Below, piece by piece: positions 1 to 8,232 of a stretch of 35,553 nucleotides of DNA (positions are counted from its first letter, which is position 1; each line of letters opens with the position of its first letter). The position numbers were made by a program, and so were the translations under genes. Where the stretch lies: positions 1-35,553 of the forward strand of contig QYPX01000243.1 in assembly GCA_007280205.1 (NCBI GenBank). The letters are read 5' to 3'. This stretch comes from Comamonadaceae bacterium. GTDB lineage: Bacteria > Pseudomonadota > Gammaproteobacteria > Burkholderiales > Burkholderiaceae_C. Below the pieces are notes generated by a model. The model ran no database searches and was not told the DNA's origin. It was given only the letters and a program-made list of their open reading frames with translations.

Positions 1-1965
1 CCTGCCGGTCAGCTTGGCCTGGTACATGGCCTGGTCGGCCTGGCGCAGCAATTGATCGGCTTCGATGGGCTGCGCCTGCGGGTAAAACGTGACCCCGATG
101 CTGGCCGAGACCTGAAGATGGAGATCGCCCAGCTGCACCGGCTGTGCCGCAGCCGTCAGCAGCCGGTTCAACATAGGCACGCTGGCATCGCCATCGGCGA
201 GGTCGATCAGGACCGCCACAAATTCGTCGCCGCCGATTCGCGCCAGCGTATCGCCTTCGCGCAAGCCCTGCTTCATGCGCGAGGCCAGGGCGATCAGCAG
301 TTGGTCGCCGGTTTCGTGCCCGTGCTGGTCGTTGACGCTCTTGAAGCCGTCGAGGTCAAGATAAGCCAGCGCCAGCGTCTGGGCGCGCCGCTCGGCACTG
401 GCCATGCCCTGGTGCAGGCGATCCGACAGCAACAACCGGTTGGGCAGACCGGTCAAGGCATCAAAGTGCGCCATATGCTCCAACTGGTTCTGGTGCTCCT
501 TGAGCTTGGTGATATCGGTAAACAGGGCCACATAATGCTGCGTCTTTGCGTCACTGCCGTAGACCGCCGTGATGGTCAGCATCCCGGCATAGATTTCACC
601 GTTCTTGCGCTTGTTCCAGATCTCGCCGTACCAATGGCCCTTGTCGATCAGGTCACGCCACATGGCGACGTAATAGGCATCGTCCTGGCGCCCCGATTTC
701 AGCAGCCGCGGGTTCTGGCCAAGCACCTCCTCGCGGTCATAGCCAGTTATGCGCGTGAACGAATCGTTGACGTTGAGAATGGTGCCGCTCGTGTCGGTGA
801 TGATGATGCCCTCGCGCGCATAGGTAAACACGCTGGCGGCCTGGATGAAGCTCTCGGCCTTCTTGCGCTCCGTGACGTCGCGCGCCGCCGCAAAGACACC
901 GAGCACCCGACCCTGCTCGTCACGGTAGACGCTGGCGTTGTAGAGCACATCGGTGATCCGGCCCGAACTGTGTCGGATCGCCAGCGGGTAGTCGATCACA
1001 AAGCCTTTGGCAAAGACCTGCTGGTAGCCTTCGCGGGCCTGCACCGGGTCGGTAAAGTAGTCGCCAAAGTCGGTGCCTATCAGTGCCTCGCGCGCGAGGC
1101 CCGTCACGCTGACGCTGGCCTCGTTGACGTCGGTGATCTTGCCCTCGGCGCTGATCGTCACCAGTGGGTCGAGGCTGGCTTCAAGCAGACTGCGCGCGTA
1201 GTGGGCCGCTTGCTTGAGGGCTTCCTTGCGCTGTGCCAGGCTATCCATCATGAGATTGACGGCGCCTGCAATTTCAGAGAACTCGTCGGCGCCCTGACTC
1301 ACGATGCGGTAAGCCAAGTTCCCGGTGGTGACCCGATTCGCACCTTCATGCAGCAGCGCCAGACGCCGACGAATCAAACCACCGATTTGCACGGCATTGA
1401 GAACGATGACCACGGCGAGCAACAGCGCCAGCGCGCCAGAGACCGCGATGAAACGTTGCTGGGACTGCTGCACCTGTCTTGAACTCGACTCTTGCAGCGC
1501 ATCAATCGCGTTGCGAACGTCGGTGGCCTTCAACAGCAACTGGCTGTACAGCCTCTTGTCGAGTTCCTCAAAGACCTCGCGGTTGCCAGAAGACGACTTC
1601 AGCGATGGGGTGTTGTCGACGACACGATGGAAAACAAGCGCAGTTTCGTCGACGGTCCGACGTATCTGCTCCACTGCCTTTTGACCTGCCTCGTCTCGGA
1701 ACTGAGAGCTGGCCCGGCGCAGCAGTTGGTCAGACTGCAGCTTGCTTTCATCCCACAGCAAGCGGAACCGGTCTTCGCGGTGGAGAAAGTACCGATCCCT
1801 GAACGAAGCACGTTCGAAGAAATTGTCGTGGATCGACTTGACAAGAACGTCGTTGTTCTGTGTCTCAACATACGCAGAGAAGTTCCAAACCAGCACCGGC
1901 ACCAGAAAGACCACGGCTGCGACAGTCGCCGCCGCGCTGAGCCAGAGTCGCTTCGCAATGCGCAC
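1..1965 (-). CDS. Membrane diguanylate cyclase, HAMP-PAS-PAS-GGDEF, 3' end outside window
   Basis: Synthesises c-di-GMP from two GTP in response to a signal sensed by its periplasmic or PAS domains. The 655 visible codons read without a stop. They show a first membrane helix at about residues 8-28, a periplasmic region of about 140 residues, a second helix at about 172-195, a HAMP-like linker, two PAS domains (about 255-375 and 378-500) and a GGDEF domain. The GGDEF signature is intact at residues 578-582, and a RxxD inhibitory site (REGD) lies five residues before it, so product inhibition is likely. The frame is open at the window edge just after GGDEF, so an EAL domain could follow. The proposed start is a GTG 8 bases after the stop of the substrate-binding protein gene. 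The Shine-Dalgarno is weak, which points to co-translation. The start is uncertain; the family call is firm. Confidence 0.88.
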   Translation of the reverse strand, partial: MRIAKRLWLSAAATVAAVVFLVPVLVWNFSAYVETQNNDVLVKSIHDNFFERASFRDRYFLHREDRFRLLWDESKLQSDQLLRRASSQFRDEAGQKAVEQIRRTVDETALVFHRVVDNTPSLKSSSGNREVFEELDKRLYSQLLLKATDVRNAIDALQESSSRQVQQSQQRFIAVSGALALLLAVVIVLNAVQIGGLIRRRLALLHEGANRVTTGNLAYRIVSQGADEFSEIAGAVNLMMDSLAQRKEALKQAAHYARSLLEASLDPLVTISAEGKITDVNEASVSVTGLAREALIGTDFGDYFTDPVQAREGYQQVFAKGFVIDYPLAIRHSSGRITDVLYNASVYRDEQGRVLGVFAAARDVTERKKAESFIQAASVFTYAREGIIITDTSGTILNVNDSFTRITGYDREEVLGQNPRLLKSGRQDDAYYVAMWRDLIDKGHWYGEIWNKRKNGEIYAGMLTITAVYGSDAKTQHYVALFTDITKLKEHQNQLEHMAHFDALTGLPNRLLLSDRLHQGMASAERRAQTLALAYLDLDGFKSVNDQHGHETGDQLLIALASRMKQGLREGDTLARIGGDEFVAVLIDLADGDASVPMLNRLLTAAAQPVQLGDLHLQVSASIGVTFYPQAQPIEADQLLRQADQAMYQAKLTGR

Positions 1966-1972
1966 GATATGC

Positions 1973-2965
1973 CTAGCGTTTCAGCTTGACCGCCTCGGGC
2001 TTGACTGCCCTGAGACTGTCAACGTGGATGTACTCCGCATAGTTTGGCATGACCGTCTTGTCGGTCAGCTTGTTCTTCATGGCCCATCTTGTCTCATCCT
2101 CCAGCGTAATCAACAGATTCTGATCCAAGCGAACTTGATAGCTAAAGGCGTCCCACACTTCCTTGACCAGTTCCTTGTCAACCTTGATCGCCGCAGTCAC
2201 GATGTCCTGCGCCTGCTCTGGCTGTCTTGCCACAAAATCCTCCGCCTGAATCAGGGCGCGCAGGAAGCGCTTGAGAGTTTGAGGGTTTTGCCGGACAAAG
2301 TCCTGCATCGCCGCGATGTTGAAGGTCTCGGTATAGATCTGCCGGTCGTAGAAAATGACCGCTTGCGCTCCAAGCTGGCGTCTGATCTGGGTCAACGGAT
2401 AGTTCCAGGTCGCGACGGCGTCGACTTTCTTGGTCAATAGAGCGTCCTGCATTTCGTCCGGTTTGAGGGGGACCGGCGCTATTTGCTGGCGCGTCAATCC
2501 TTGCGCAGTCAAAAACGAATCAAGAAAGAAGTCGGAGGTTGTGCCCGGCGTGAAGCCGACGCGCTTGCCTTTGACGTCGCCGGGCCGGGCGATGCCTGCG
2601 TCTCGTCTTGCCAGCACCGCGTCGTTCACGCTGCTCGACTCGATATTGGCAATAACGAAGATCCTGTCACCCTTGAGCACGCTGAACATGACCGGGGTTT
2701 CTGCCACCGTAGCAAAGTCCGCCTTGCCATCCAGGACCGATTGCAAAGCCTCTTTGCCAAAAGTGTGCATCAGCGGCTGGACGTCGAGCCCCTCGTTCAG
2801 GAAATAGCCCTTGCTTAGCGCAACGTGAACAAGGGTACTCTGTGGCTGGCCGGTCAAGGCCACGGTGATTTTCTGCCGCACTTCGGAGTCAGCGGCCGGG
2901 AGTGGCGCCCGATCGCAACTTGCCAGGGTGACTGCGCAGCATACCGCGACAAGCATTCGCCACAT
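1973..2965 (-). CDS. Periplasmic substrate-binding lipoprotein, NMT1/SsuA-like
   Basis: A 330-residue ABC-type solute-binding protein of the NMT1/THI5/SsuA superfamily, whose members bind small organic ligands such as alkanesulfonates, nitrate or pyrimidines. The N-terminus is a lipoprotein signal with lipobox LASC, so the mature protein would be anchored through Cys. Family features include a TGQPQSTLVHVALSKGYF-like opening, GLDVQPL, and the GKRVGFTPGTTSDFF segment of the ligand cleft. A TTG five codons upstream would extend the frame, but the AAAGGAG Shine-Dalgarno sits inside that extension and is correctly spaced for the ATG used here. No permease or ATPase gene lies nearby. The next gene downstream is the diguanylate cyclase, so the protein may deliver a ligand signal rather than feed a transporter. 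The ligand cannot be read from sequence. Confidence 0.85.
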   Translation of the reverse strand: MWRMLVAVCCAVTLASCDRAPLPAADSEVRQKITVALTGQPQSTLVHVALSKGYFLNEGLDVQPLMHTFGKEALQSVLDGKADFATVAETPVMFSVLKGDRIFVIANIESSSVNDAVLARRDAGIARPGDVKGKRVGFTPGTTSDFFLDSFLTAQGLTRQQIAPVPLKPDEMQDALLTKKVDAVATWNYPLTQIRRQLGAQAVIFYDRQIYTETFNIAAMQDFVRQNPQTLKRFLRALIQAEDFVARQPEQAQDIVTAAIKVDKELVKEVWDAFSYQVRLDQNLLITLEDETRWAMKNKLTDKTVMPNYAEYIHVDSLRAVKPEAVKLKR

Positions 2966-2970
2966 ACCGA

Positions 2971-2978
2971 CTCCTTTC
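2971..2978 (-). promoter_or_regulatory. Shine-Dalgarno that fixes the start of the lipoprotein gene
   Basis: On the minus strand these bases read GAAAGGAG, ending 5 bases before the ATG at 2965. This near-perfect anti-16S match excludes the upstream TTG at 2980, because translation from that codon would begin at the site itself. Confidence 0.7.
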
Positions 2979-3117
2979 AACGAAGTTCGAAGTCCTTCTT
3001 TATAGCTTAATCGGCCTCCCTTGAATAGTCGCCCCCAGCTTCTTGGGGCACTTCAGTGCCATCCGCCAGCCTTGGCTGTGCGGCACCTCCATCCTGAAAT
3101 TTCCGCCAATTCTGAGC

Positions 3118-4091
3118 TTACTGCTCCATGGTAAAGCCGGAGGCCTTGATCGGAGTTTCCCAGCGCTTGAGATGCGCCGCCTGCAAAGTGGCCAGCGCTT
3201 GCGGACCGGCAAAAGCGGGAGTGAGACCCAGGGCGCGCACTCGCGCCTGAAAGTCCGGATTGTTCAAAGCCTGGGCGACGGCATCGCTGATCTTCTGGGT
3301 TTTGTCTGCCGGCATGTTGGCCGGACCGTAAAGACCAAAAAACGCATCGGCCACCACGTTGTAGCCCAGTTCCTTCAGCGTTGGCACCTCAGGCAGGGCG
3401 GCGGAGCGGCTCTCGCCGGTCACGGCCAGGATCCGCAACTTGCCGCTGCGGTGGTGTTCAATGGTCTCGGATGCGGTGTCAACCATCAGCGGGATCTGGC
3501 CTCCCAGCAGGTCCTGCGCCGCAGGGGCGCCGCCCTTGTAGGCCACGTGCGTCAGCGGTATGGCGGTTTCCTGCCCCATCAGCAATCCGGTGAATGGGGC
3601 ACGGTACCGGCACCTGAAGTGGCGTAATTGGCCTTGCCGGGATTGGCTTTCAGCCAGGCGAACAGTGCCTTGATGTCGCCAGCGGGTGCGCCCGGCCCCA
3701 CGGTGAGGGCGAAATCAAAACTGGTAGTGCGTGCAATCGGTGTGAAATCACGCACCGGGTCATAGCCCAGGTTCTTTAACAGCCAGGGCAGGATGACGAG
3801 CGCGCCACTGGCAGCCAGCACCAGCGTGTTGCCATCGGCTGCTGCGCGCTTGACTTCACCCAGCGCAACGCGACCGGCCGCACCCGGCTTGTTGTCAACG
3901 ATAACGTTCTGGTCCAGTGCCACTTTCATGCGCTCGGCCAGCAGTCGCGCCACCACATCGACCGAGCCGCCAGGCGGGAAACCGACCAGAATCTTCATCA
4001 CCGGTTTGTCCTGAGCGCGCAGCAATGCAGGAGCCGCCAGCAAACCCAGCGCCGCAGCACTGGCCAGAGTTTGAAATTGTCGTCTTTGCAT
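3118..4091 (-). pseudogene. Bug/TctC-family tripartite tricarboxylate solute-binding protein, frameshifted
   Basis: Periplasmic solute receptor of the Bug family, usually binding carboxylates or other small organics for TTT transporters. The N-terminal piece starts MQRRQFQTL, a signal peptide with a Tat-like RR, and has the family's ILVGFPPGGSVDVVARLLAE, NKPGAAG and GPGAPAGD segments. It runs to GAGTVPH and then hits a stop after four off-frame residues. The C-terminal piece continues in another frame with LTHVAYKGGAPAAQDLLGG and PEVPTLKELGY. Restoring one A in the AA run at 3593-3594 (plus strand) would join them as GTVPHFTGLLMG, giving a 324-residue protein of normal family length. The start has an AAGGA Shine-Dalgarno. 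It may be a recent pseudogene or a sequencing error. It is divergent from the amidohydrolase gene. Confidence 0.85.
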
Positions 4092-4207
4092 CTTGAATCC
4101 TTGTGGAAAGTGAGTCGTGGAAAACTGCCTGTCAGTTTGCTTGAACGCCAAAAATATTCTATTGGGGTTTTCAGCAGCTATTATTCGCAGCAACCTGGAG
4201 CCAAACC

Positions 4208-5194
4208 ATGCCTGTCATTGACGTCCACACCCATATGTTCACACCCAAATGGCTTGAACTGCTCAAGAGCGAGGGTGGCATCTACAACATCAAGACCCGA
4301 CCCGATGGGCAGCAGGAGGTGTTCCGCGGCAACACGCCGGTGGTGATTCCGCAGCGCGGTCATTTTGACTACGAACTGCGCATCAAGCACATGGACGCGG
4401 CCGGCATCGACATCTCCATCGTTTCACTGACCTGCCCGAATGTGTACTGGGGCAATGAAGAAATCAGCTGTCGTGCAGCAGTGGAGTCCAACGACACCAT
4501 GGCGCAGGCACAGACCACTTACCCTGATCGAATTCGCTGGTTCACTTCCCTGCCCTGGGAATACCCGCAACGCGCGGTGGAGGAGTTGGCACGCAGTTGC
4601 GACAAGGGCGCGGTGGGGGTGATGGTGCTGGCCAATGTGGCAGGCCGCAGTCTGACCGACCCGCTTTTTGCGCCGATCTGGGCCGAGATCGACCGTCGCG
4701 CGCTGCCGGTGCTGGTGCATCCCACCGACCCGCCGGGCGTGGACATGATGGACATGACCAAGTTTGATCTGAGTTGGTCGGTCGGCTTCATGTTTGACAC
4801 CACGCTGGCCATCACGCGCATGATTTTCGAGGGCTTCTTCGATCAATATCCGAATCTGAAAATCATCGCCTCTCATGGTGGCGGCACGCTGCCCTACCTG
4901 ATTGGCCGCTTTGAAAAGGGCGACGAGGTGGAAATACCGCAGCGCCGCCAGATGAAGCGCAAACCGAGCGACTACCTGCGCCACATCTACTACGACAGCA
5001 TCACCTACAACCTGGGCGCCTTGCAGTATCTGGTCTCGGTCGTCGGCGCCGAGCACGTGATGCTGGGTACCGACTGGCCGCATCAGGTACACGACACCAA
5101 GGGTGCCTTCACCAACACGGCTGCCTTGCCGCAGGCCCAGTGCGATGCGATTCGGGGAACGAACGCGCTGCGGGTTTTCAATATCAGCGCTTGA
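4208..5194 (+). CDS. Amidohydrolase family 2 (ACMSD-like metal-dependent hydrolase/decarboxylase)
   Basis: A 328-residue TIM-barrel amidohydrolase resembling aminocarboxymuconate-semialdehyde decarboxylase and gamma-resorcylate decarboxylase, which decarboxylate or hydrolyse aromatic-derived acids in the cytoplasm. Metal and catalytic positions are all visible: the HxH pair at H7 and H9 (DVHTHMF), H171 (LVHPTDPPG), H223 (SHGGGTLPYL) and D289 (GTDWPHQ). The length is typical. The start follows a TGGAGCC ribosome site. It is co-directional with the sulfatase 20 bases downstream and divergent from the broken Bug receptor. That arrangement suggests a small catabolic module: uptake, desulfation, ring or side-chain processing. 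The actual substrate is unknown. Confidence 0.87.
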   Translation: MPVIDVHTHMFTPKWLELLKSEGGIYNIKTRPDGQQEVFRGNTPVVIPQRGHFDYELRIKHMDAAGIDISIVSLTCPNVYWGNEEISCRAAVESNDTMAQAQTTYPDRIRWFTSLPWEYPQRAVEELARSCDKGAVGVMVLANVAGRSLTDPLFAPIWAEIDRRALPVLVHPTDPPGVDMMDMTKFDLSWSVGFMFDTTLAITRMIFEGFFDQYPNLKIIASHGGGTLPYLIGRFEKGDEVEIPQRRQMKRKPSDYLRHIYYDSITYNLGALQYLVSVVGAEHVMLGTDWPHQVHDTKGAFTNTAALPQAQCDAIRGTNALRVFNISA

Positions 5195-5214
5195 ACGCGT
5201 TGGAAAGTCGTCCG

Positions 5215-6564
5215 ATGACCGCTGCCGCAGCGCGCCCCAACATCATCTTCATTGTTTGCGATGACCTGGGCTTTGCGGACCTGGGTTGCTATGGCGGGCG
5301 CGCCGCCAGATTCGGCCCGGTCTCGCCGGTACTGGACGATCTGGCCGCGCACGGCCTGCGGTTCACGCAGGGCTATGCCAATTCCCCGGTCTGTTCGCCG
5401 ACACGCTTTGCCCTGATGACCGGGCGCTACCAGTACCGTCTGCGTGGCGCAGCAGAAGAACCGATCAACAGCAAGAGCCGTGGCAGTGCGACCCTGGGAC
5501 TTCCGCCACAGCACCCGACGCTGCCATCGCTGCTGCGCGCCGGCGGCTACCGCACGGCATTGATCGGCAAGTGGCACCTGGGGTATCCGCCGAGCTTCGG
5601 CCCTTTGCAATCGGGTTACGAGGAGTTCTTCGGACCGATGGCCGGCGGAGTTGACTACTTCACTCACTGCAATTTCACCGGCGCGCACGACCTGTGGCGC
5701 AGCCATGAAGGCGTCGAGCAGGAACACGCGGAGGAAGGGTACCTGACAGATCTGATTTCCGACCATGCGGTGGACTACGTGCAGCGCATGGCCCCTGACG
5801 CCAAAGCCGGTAAGCCCTTCTTTCTGAGTCTGCATTACACGGCACCGCACTGGCCGTGGGAGACCCGCGATGACGCCGCACTGGCACAGGAGATCCGCAG
5901 CAACATCATCCACTTGCAGGGTGGCAACATCCACACCTACCAGCGCATGATCCACCACATGGACGAGGGGATCGGCAAGCTGATGGCCGCGCTGCGGTCC
6001 CAGGGTTTGACGGACAACACGCTGGTCGTCTTTACCAGCGACAACGGCGGTGAGCGCTTTTCAGATAACTGGCCGTTGGTCGGCGGCAAGATGGACTTGA
6101 CCGAAGGAGGTATCCGGGTGCCGTGGATTGCGCACTGGCCAGCGGTGATTGCGTCAGTAAACTGCAGTGAACAGCACTGCATGACGATGGACTGGTCGGC
6201 CACGATGCTTGACGTTGCGGGGGTCACGGCGGACCCGGCCTATCCGCTCGATGGCATTTCGCTGCTGCCTGTGCTGCAGGACGCGCGTCAGCGATTCGAG
6301 CGGCCTCTGCATTGGCGCATGAAGCATCGCCATCAGCGTGCCCTGCGCGACGGCGACTGGAAGTATCTGCGCGTCGATGACAACGATTACCTCTTCCATC
6401 TCCCGTCAGATGAACGCGAACGCGCCAATCTCGGGCCGCAGGAGCCAGAGCGACTGACCGCCATGCGCCAAGCCTGGGAAGCCTGGAACGCCACCATGCC
6501 AGCCATTCCACCGGATGCCACGGTGAGCCTGGGCTATTCAGAAAAAGACATGCCCCAGCGCTAG
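5215..6564 (+). CDS. Sulfatase (formylglycine-dependent sulfuric ester hydrolase)
   Basis: A 449-residue alkaline-phosphatase-superfamily sulfatase that would cleave sulfate esters. It shows the N-terminal metal-binding PNIIFIVCDDLGFADLGCYG, the modification signature CSPTR with the formylglycine Cys at residue 60, followed by TGRYQYR, a GKWHLG segment and the later FTSDNGG metal site. No signal peptide precedes PNIIF, so it looks cytoplasmic, unlike most secreted arylsulfatases. The frame could begin earlier at 5140, but that would overlap the amidohydrolase. The ATG at 5215 has GGAAAG upstream and starts 20 bases after the amidohydrolase stop. Cys-type sulfatases need a formylglycine-generating enzyme or anSME, and none is encoded here. 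It converges on the SDR gene downstream. Confidence 0.9.
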   Translation: MTAAAARPNIIFIVCDDLGFADLGCYGGRAARFGPVSPVLDDLAAHGLRFTQGYANSPVCSPTRFALMTGRYQYRLRGAAEEPINSKSRGSATLGLPPQHPTLPSLLRAGGYRTALIGKWHLGYPPSFGPLQSGYEEFFGPMAGGVDYFTHCNFTGAHDLWRSHEGVEQEHAEEGYLTDLISDHAVDYVQRMAPDAKAGKPFFLSLHYTAPHWPWETRDDAALAQEIRSNIIHLQGGNIHTYQRMIHHMDEGIGKLMAALRSQGLTDNTLVVFTSDNGGERFSDNWPLVGGKMDLTEGGIRVPWIAHWPAVIASVNCSEQHCMTMDWSATMLDVAGVTADPAYPLDGISLLPVLQDARQRFERPLHWRMKHRHQRALRDGDWKYLRVDDNDYLFHLPSDERERANLGPQEPERLTAMRQAWEAWNATMPAIPPDATVSLGYSEKDMPQR

Positions 6565-6587
6565 CCAAGGGCCACCGCGACCCTTGA

Positions 6588-7436
6588 TCAATCGACAAAG
6601 AAGTCCGGAATGAAGTGCTTGGTGCCGGGCGTGACCGAATACTTTTCCAGGTCCGTGATGCCGTGCTCTGCCAGCACCTCGTCGTCGATGTAGAAATTGC
6701 CGCTGACCGAATTGTCACGGGTCAGCATCAGGTAGGCGGCGTCGGACAGGATTTCGGGTTTGCGGCACAGGGCAATGTCAACGCCGGGAATCATCTGCAT
6801 GGCCGCGGTGGCGATGGCCGTGCGTGGCCACAGACTGTTGACGCCAATGCCGTATTTCTTGAACTCGCCGGCGTGGCCCAGCGTGCACATGCTCATGCCG
6901 TACTTGGCCATGCTGTAGGCGGTGTGGCCCTGGAACCAGTGCGTCTTCATCGACAGCGGCGGTGACATGGTCAGCACCTGCGGGTTGCGCCCGGCGGCGC
7001 CCGACTTCTTCAACTCTGCCAGACAGGCCATGGTGCACAGGTAGGTGCCACGCGCGTTGACGCCGTTCATCAGGTCAAAGCGCTTCATCGGCGTGGCCTC
7101 GGTATTGGTCAGGCTGATGGCGCTGGCGTTATTGACCAGGATGTCGATGCCACCGAAGGCGGCGACCGCCTTGGCGACGGCGGCAAAGACCGCCTCGTCG
7201 TCGCGAATGTCCACTGCCAGCGGCAAGGCCTGGCCACCGGCCGCCTCCACTTCCTTGGCGGCGCTGTAAATCGTGCCGGCCAGTTTCGGGTTGGTGTCGG
7301 TGGTCTTGGCAACAATGACGATGTTGGCACCGTCCATTGCGGCGCGCTTGGCTATGGCCAGACCGATGCCGCGGGAGGCACCGGTAATGAATAGTGTCTT
7401 ACCCTTCAAACCGGCGCCCGGCTGTGCTGTGCTCAT
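6588..7436 (-). CDS. Short-chain dehydrogenase/reductase, HSDL2-like
   Basis: A 282-residue classical-fold SDR. It has the cofactor loop TGASRGIG (residues 18-25), the VDIRDD segment, NNASAI, an altered Ser region (TMSPPLS) and the catalytic YSMAK motif. The SPPL segment and NSLWPRTAIAT match the hydroxysteroid-dehydrogenase-like 2 group rather than FabG. HSDL2-type proteins are linked to fatty acid metabolism, though their reaction is poorly defined. It is the last gene of the acyl-CoA degradation operon, 18 bases after the enoyl-CoA hydratase, and converges on the sulfatase gene. Oxidation of a hydroxyacyl or branched intermediate is an inference from context. Confidence 0.85.
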   Translation of the reverse strand: MSTAQPGAGLKGKTLFITGASRGIGLAIAKRAAMDGANIVIVAKTTDTNPKLAGTIYSAAKEVEAAGGQALPLAVDIRDDEAVFAAVAKAVAAFGGIDILVNNASAISLTNTEATPMKRFDLMNGVNARGTYLCTMACLAELKKSGAAGRNPQVLTMSPPLSMKTHWFQGHTAYSMAKYGMSMCTLGHAGEFKKYGIGVNSLWPRTAIATAAMQMIPGVDIALCRKPEILSDAAYLMLTRDNSVSGNFYIDDEVLAEHGITDLEKYSVTPGTKHFIPDFFVD

Positions 7437-7454
7437 GTTCTGCTCTCCTGTGGT

Positions 7455-8219
7455 CTAGACTTTTGAAAAATCGGGTTTGCGCTTTTCCAGAAAGGCGGTA
7501 AAGGCCTCGCGCGCCGCTGGCTCGGTGAGCAGGCGGGCAAAGCTGGCGCCCTCTTCAAGCAAGCGCTCGGCAACGATGCCGCTCTGGCTTTTCTTCAGCA
7601 GACGCTTGGTCTCGATCAGCGAGCCCAGCGGCTTGGCCGCCAGTTTGCGCGCCTGGCGTTGCGCCAGCGCAGAGGCCTCGCTCGGCGGAACGATGCGACT
7701 GACGAGCCCCATCTCCAGTGCCGTTTCAGCCAGAAAAGGCTCGCCCAGCAGCAGGGCTTCAGCGGCACGCCCGTAGCCCATGAGTTGCGGCGCCAGATAG
7801 CTTGATGCCGCCTCCGGACACAAACCAAGATTGACGAACGGCATGGAAAAAGCCGCGTTGTCCCCGGCATAAACCAGATCACAGTGGAACAACATGGTGG
7901 TGCCAATGCCGACGGCCGGACCACAAACGGCGGCCAGCAAGGGCTTCGAAAAAACACTGATGGCACGCAGGAACTGGAACGCCGGCGACTCTTCACCGCT
8001 GGAAAGCCGGTTCAGGAATTCACCAATGTCGTTTCCTGCGCTGAACACGGTCTCGTGCCCCTGAATCACTGCGGCACTCAGCGTCGCATCGGCGTCGGCC
8101 TGCGCCAGTGCCTGGGCCATGCCGGCGTACATGGTTCGCGTCAGGGAGTTCTTCTTGTCGAGCCGGTTCAGGGTGATGGTCAGCACACCACCCGACTTGT
8201 CTATCAGTAATTCACTCAT
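7455..8219 (-). CDS. Enoyl-CoA hydratase/isomerase (crotonase family)
   Basis: A 254-residue crotonase-fold protein acting on enoyl-CoA esters. It shows SAGNDIGEF and the oxyanion-hole segment CGPAVGIGTTML. It also has a NLGLCPEAASSYL stretch whose PE..SS pattern is reminiscent of delta3,delta2-enoyl-CoA isomerases (ECI/PECI) rather than plain hydratases. An isomerase handling unsaturated fatty acids is therefore a real alternative. The frame is open 33 codons further upstream. The start chosen gives the standard MSELLIDKSGGVLTITLNR opening and lies 13 bases after the preceding isomerase stop. Confidence 0.87.
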   Translation of the reverse strand: MSELLIDKSGGVLTITLNRLDKKNSLTRTMYAGMAQALAQADADATLSAAVIQGHETVFSAGNDIGEFLNRLSSGEESPAFQFLRAISVFSKPLLAAVCGPAVGIGTTMLFHCDLVYAGDNAAFSMPFVNLGLCPEAASSYLAPQLMGYGRAAEALLLGEPFLAETALEMGLVSRIVPPSEASALAQRQARKLAAKPLGSLIETKRLLKKSQSGIVAERLLEEGASFARLLTEPAAREAFTAFLEKRKPDFSKV

Positions 8220-8232
8220 GCTGCGGTCCCGG

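Noticed and set aside
52-1482. A 476-codon plus-strand open frame at the window start.
   Set aside because: The minus strand encodes a continuous HAMP-PAS-PAS-GGDEF protein with an intact GGDEF motif. The plus-strand product is low-complexity and matches nothing.
2966-2980. TTG start extending the lipoprotein by five residues.
   Set aside because: The AAAGGAG ribosome site lies inside this extension, so the ATG at 2965 is the start.
3032-3049. Small inverted repeat (CCCCA/TGGGG) between the Bug gene and the lipoprotein gene, as a terminator.
   Set aside because: Only a 5-bp stem and no T run follows on the minus strand. Nothing else was recognised in 2981-3117.
6567-6585. AAGGG/CCCTT inverted repeat between the convergent sulfatase and SDR genes as a bidirectional terminator.
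   Set aside because: The 5-bp stem with a 9-base loop and no T tract is too weak to call.
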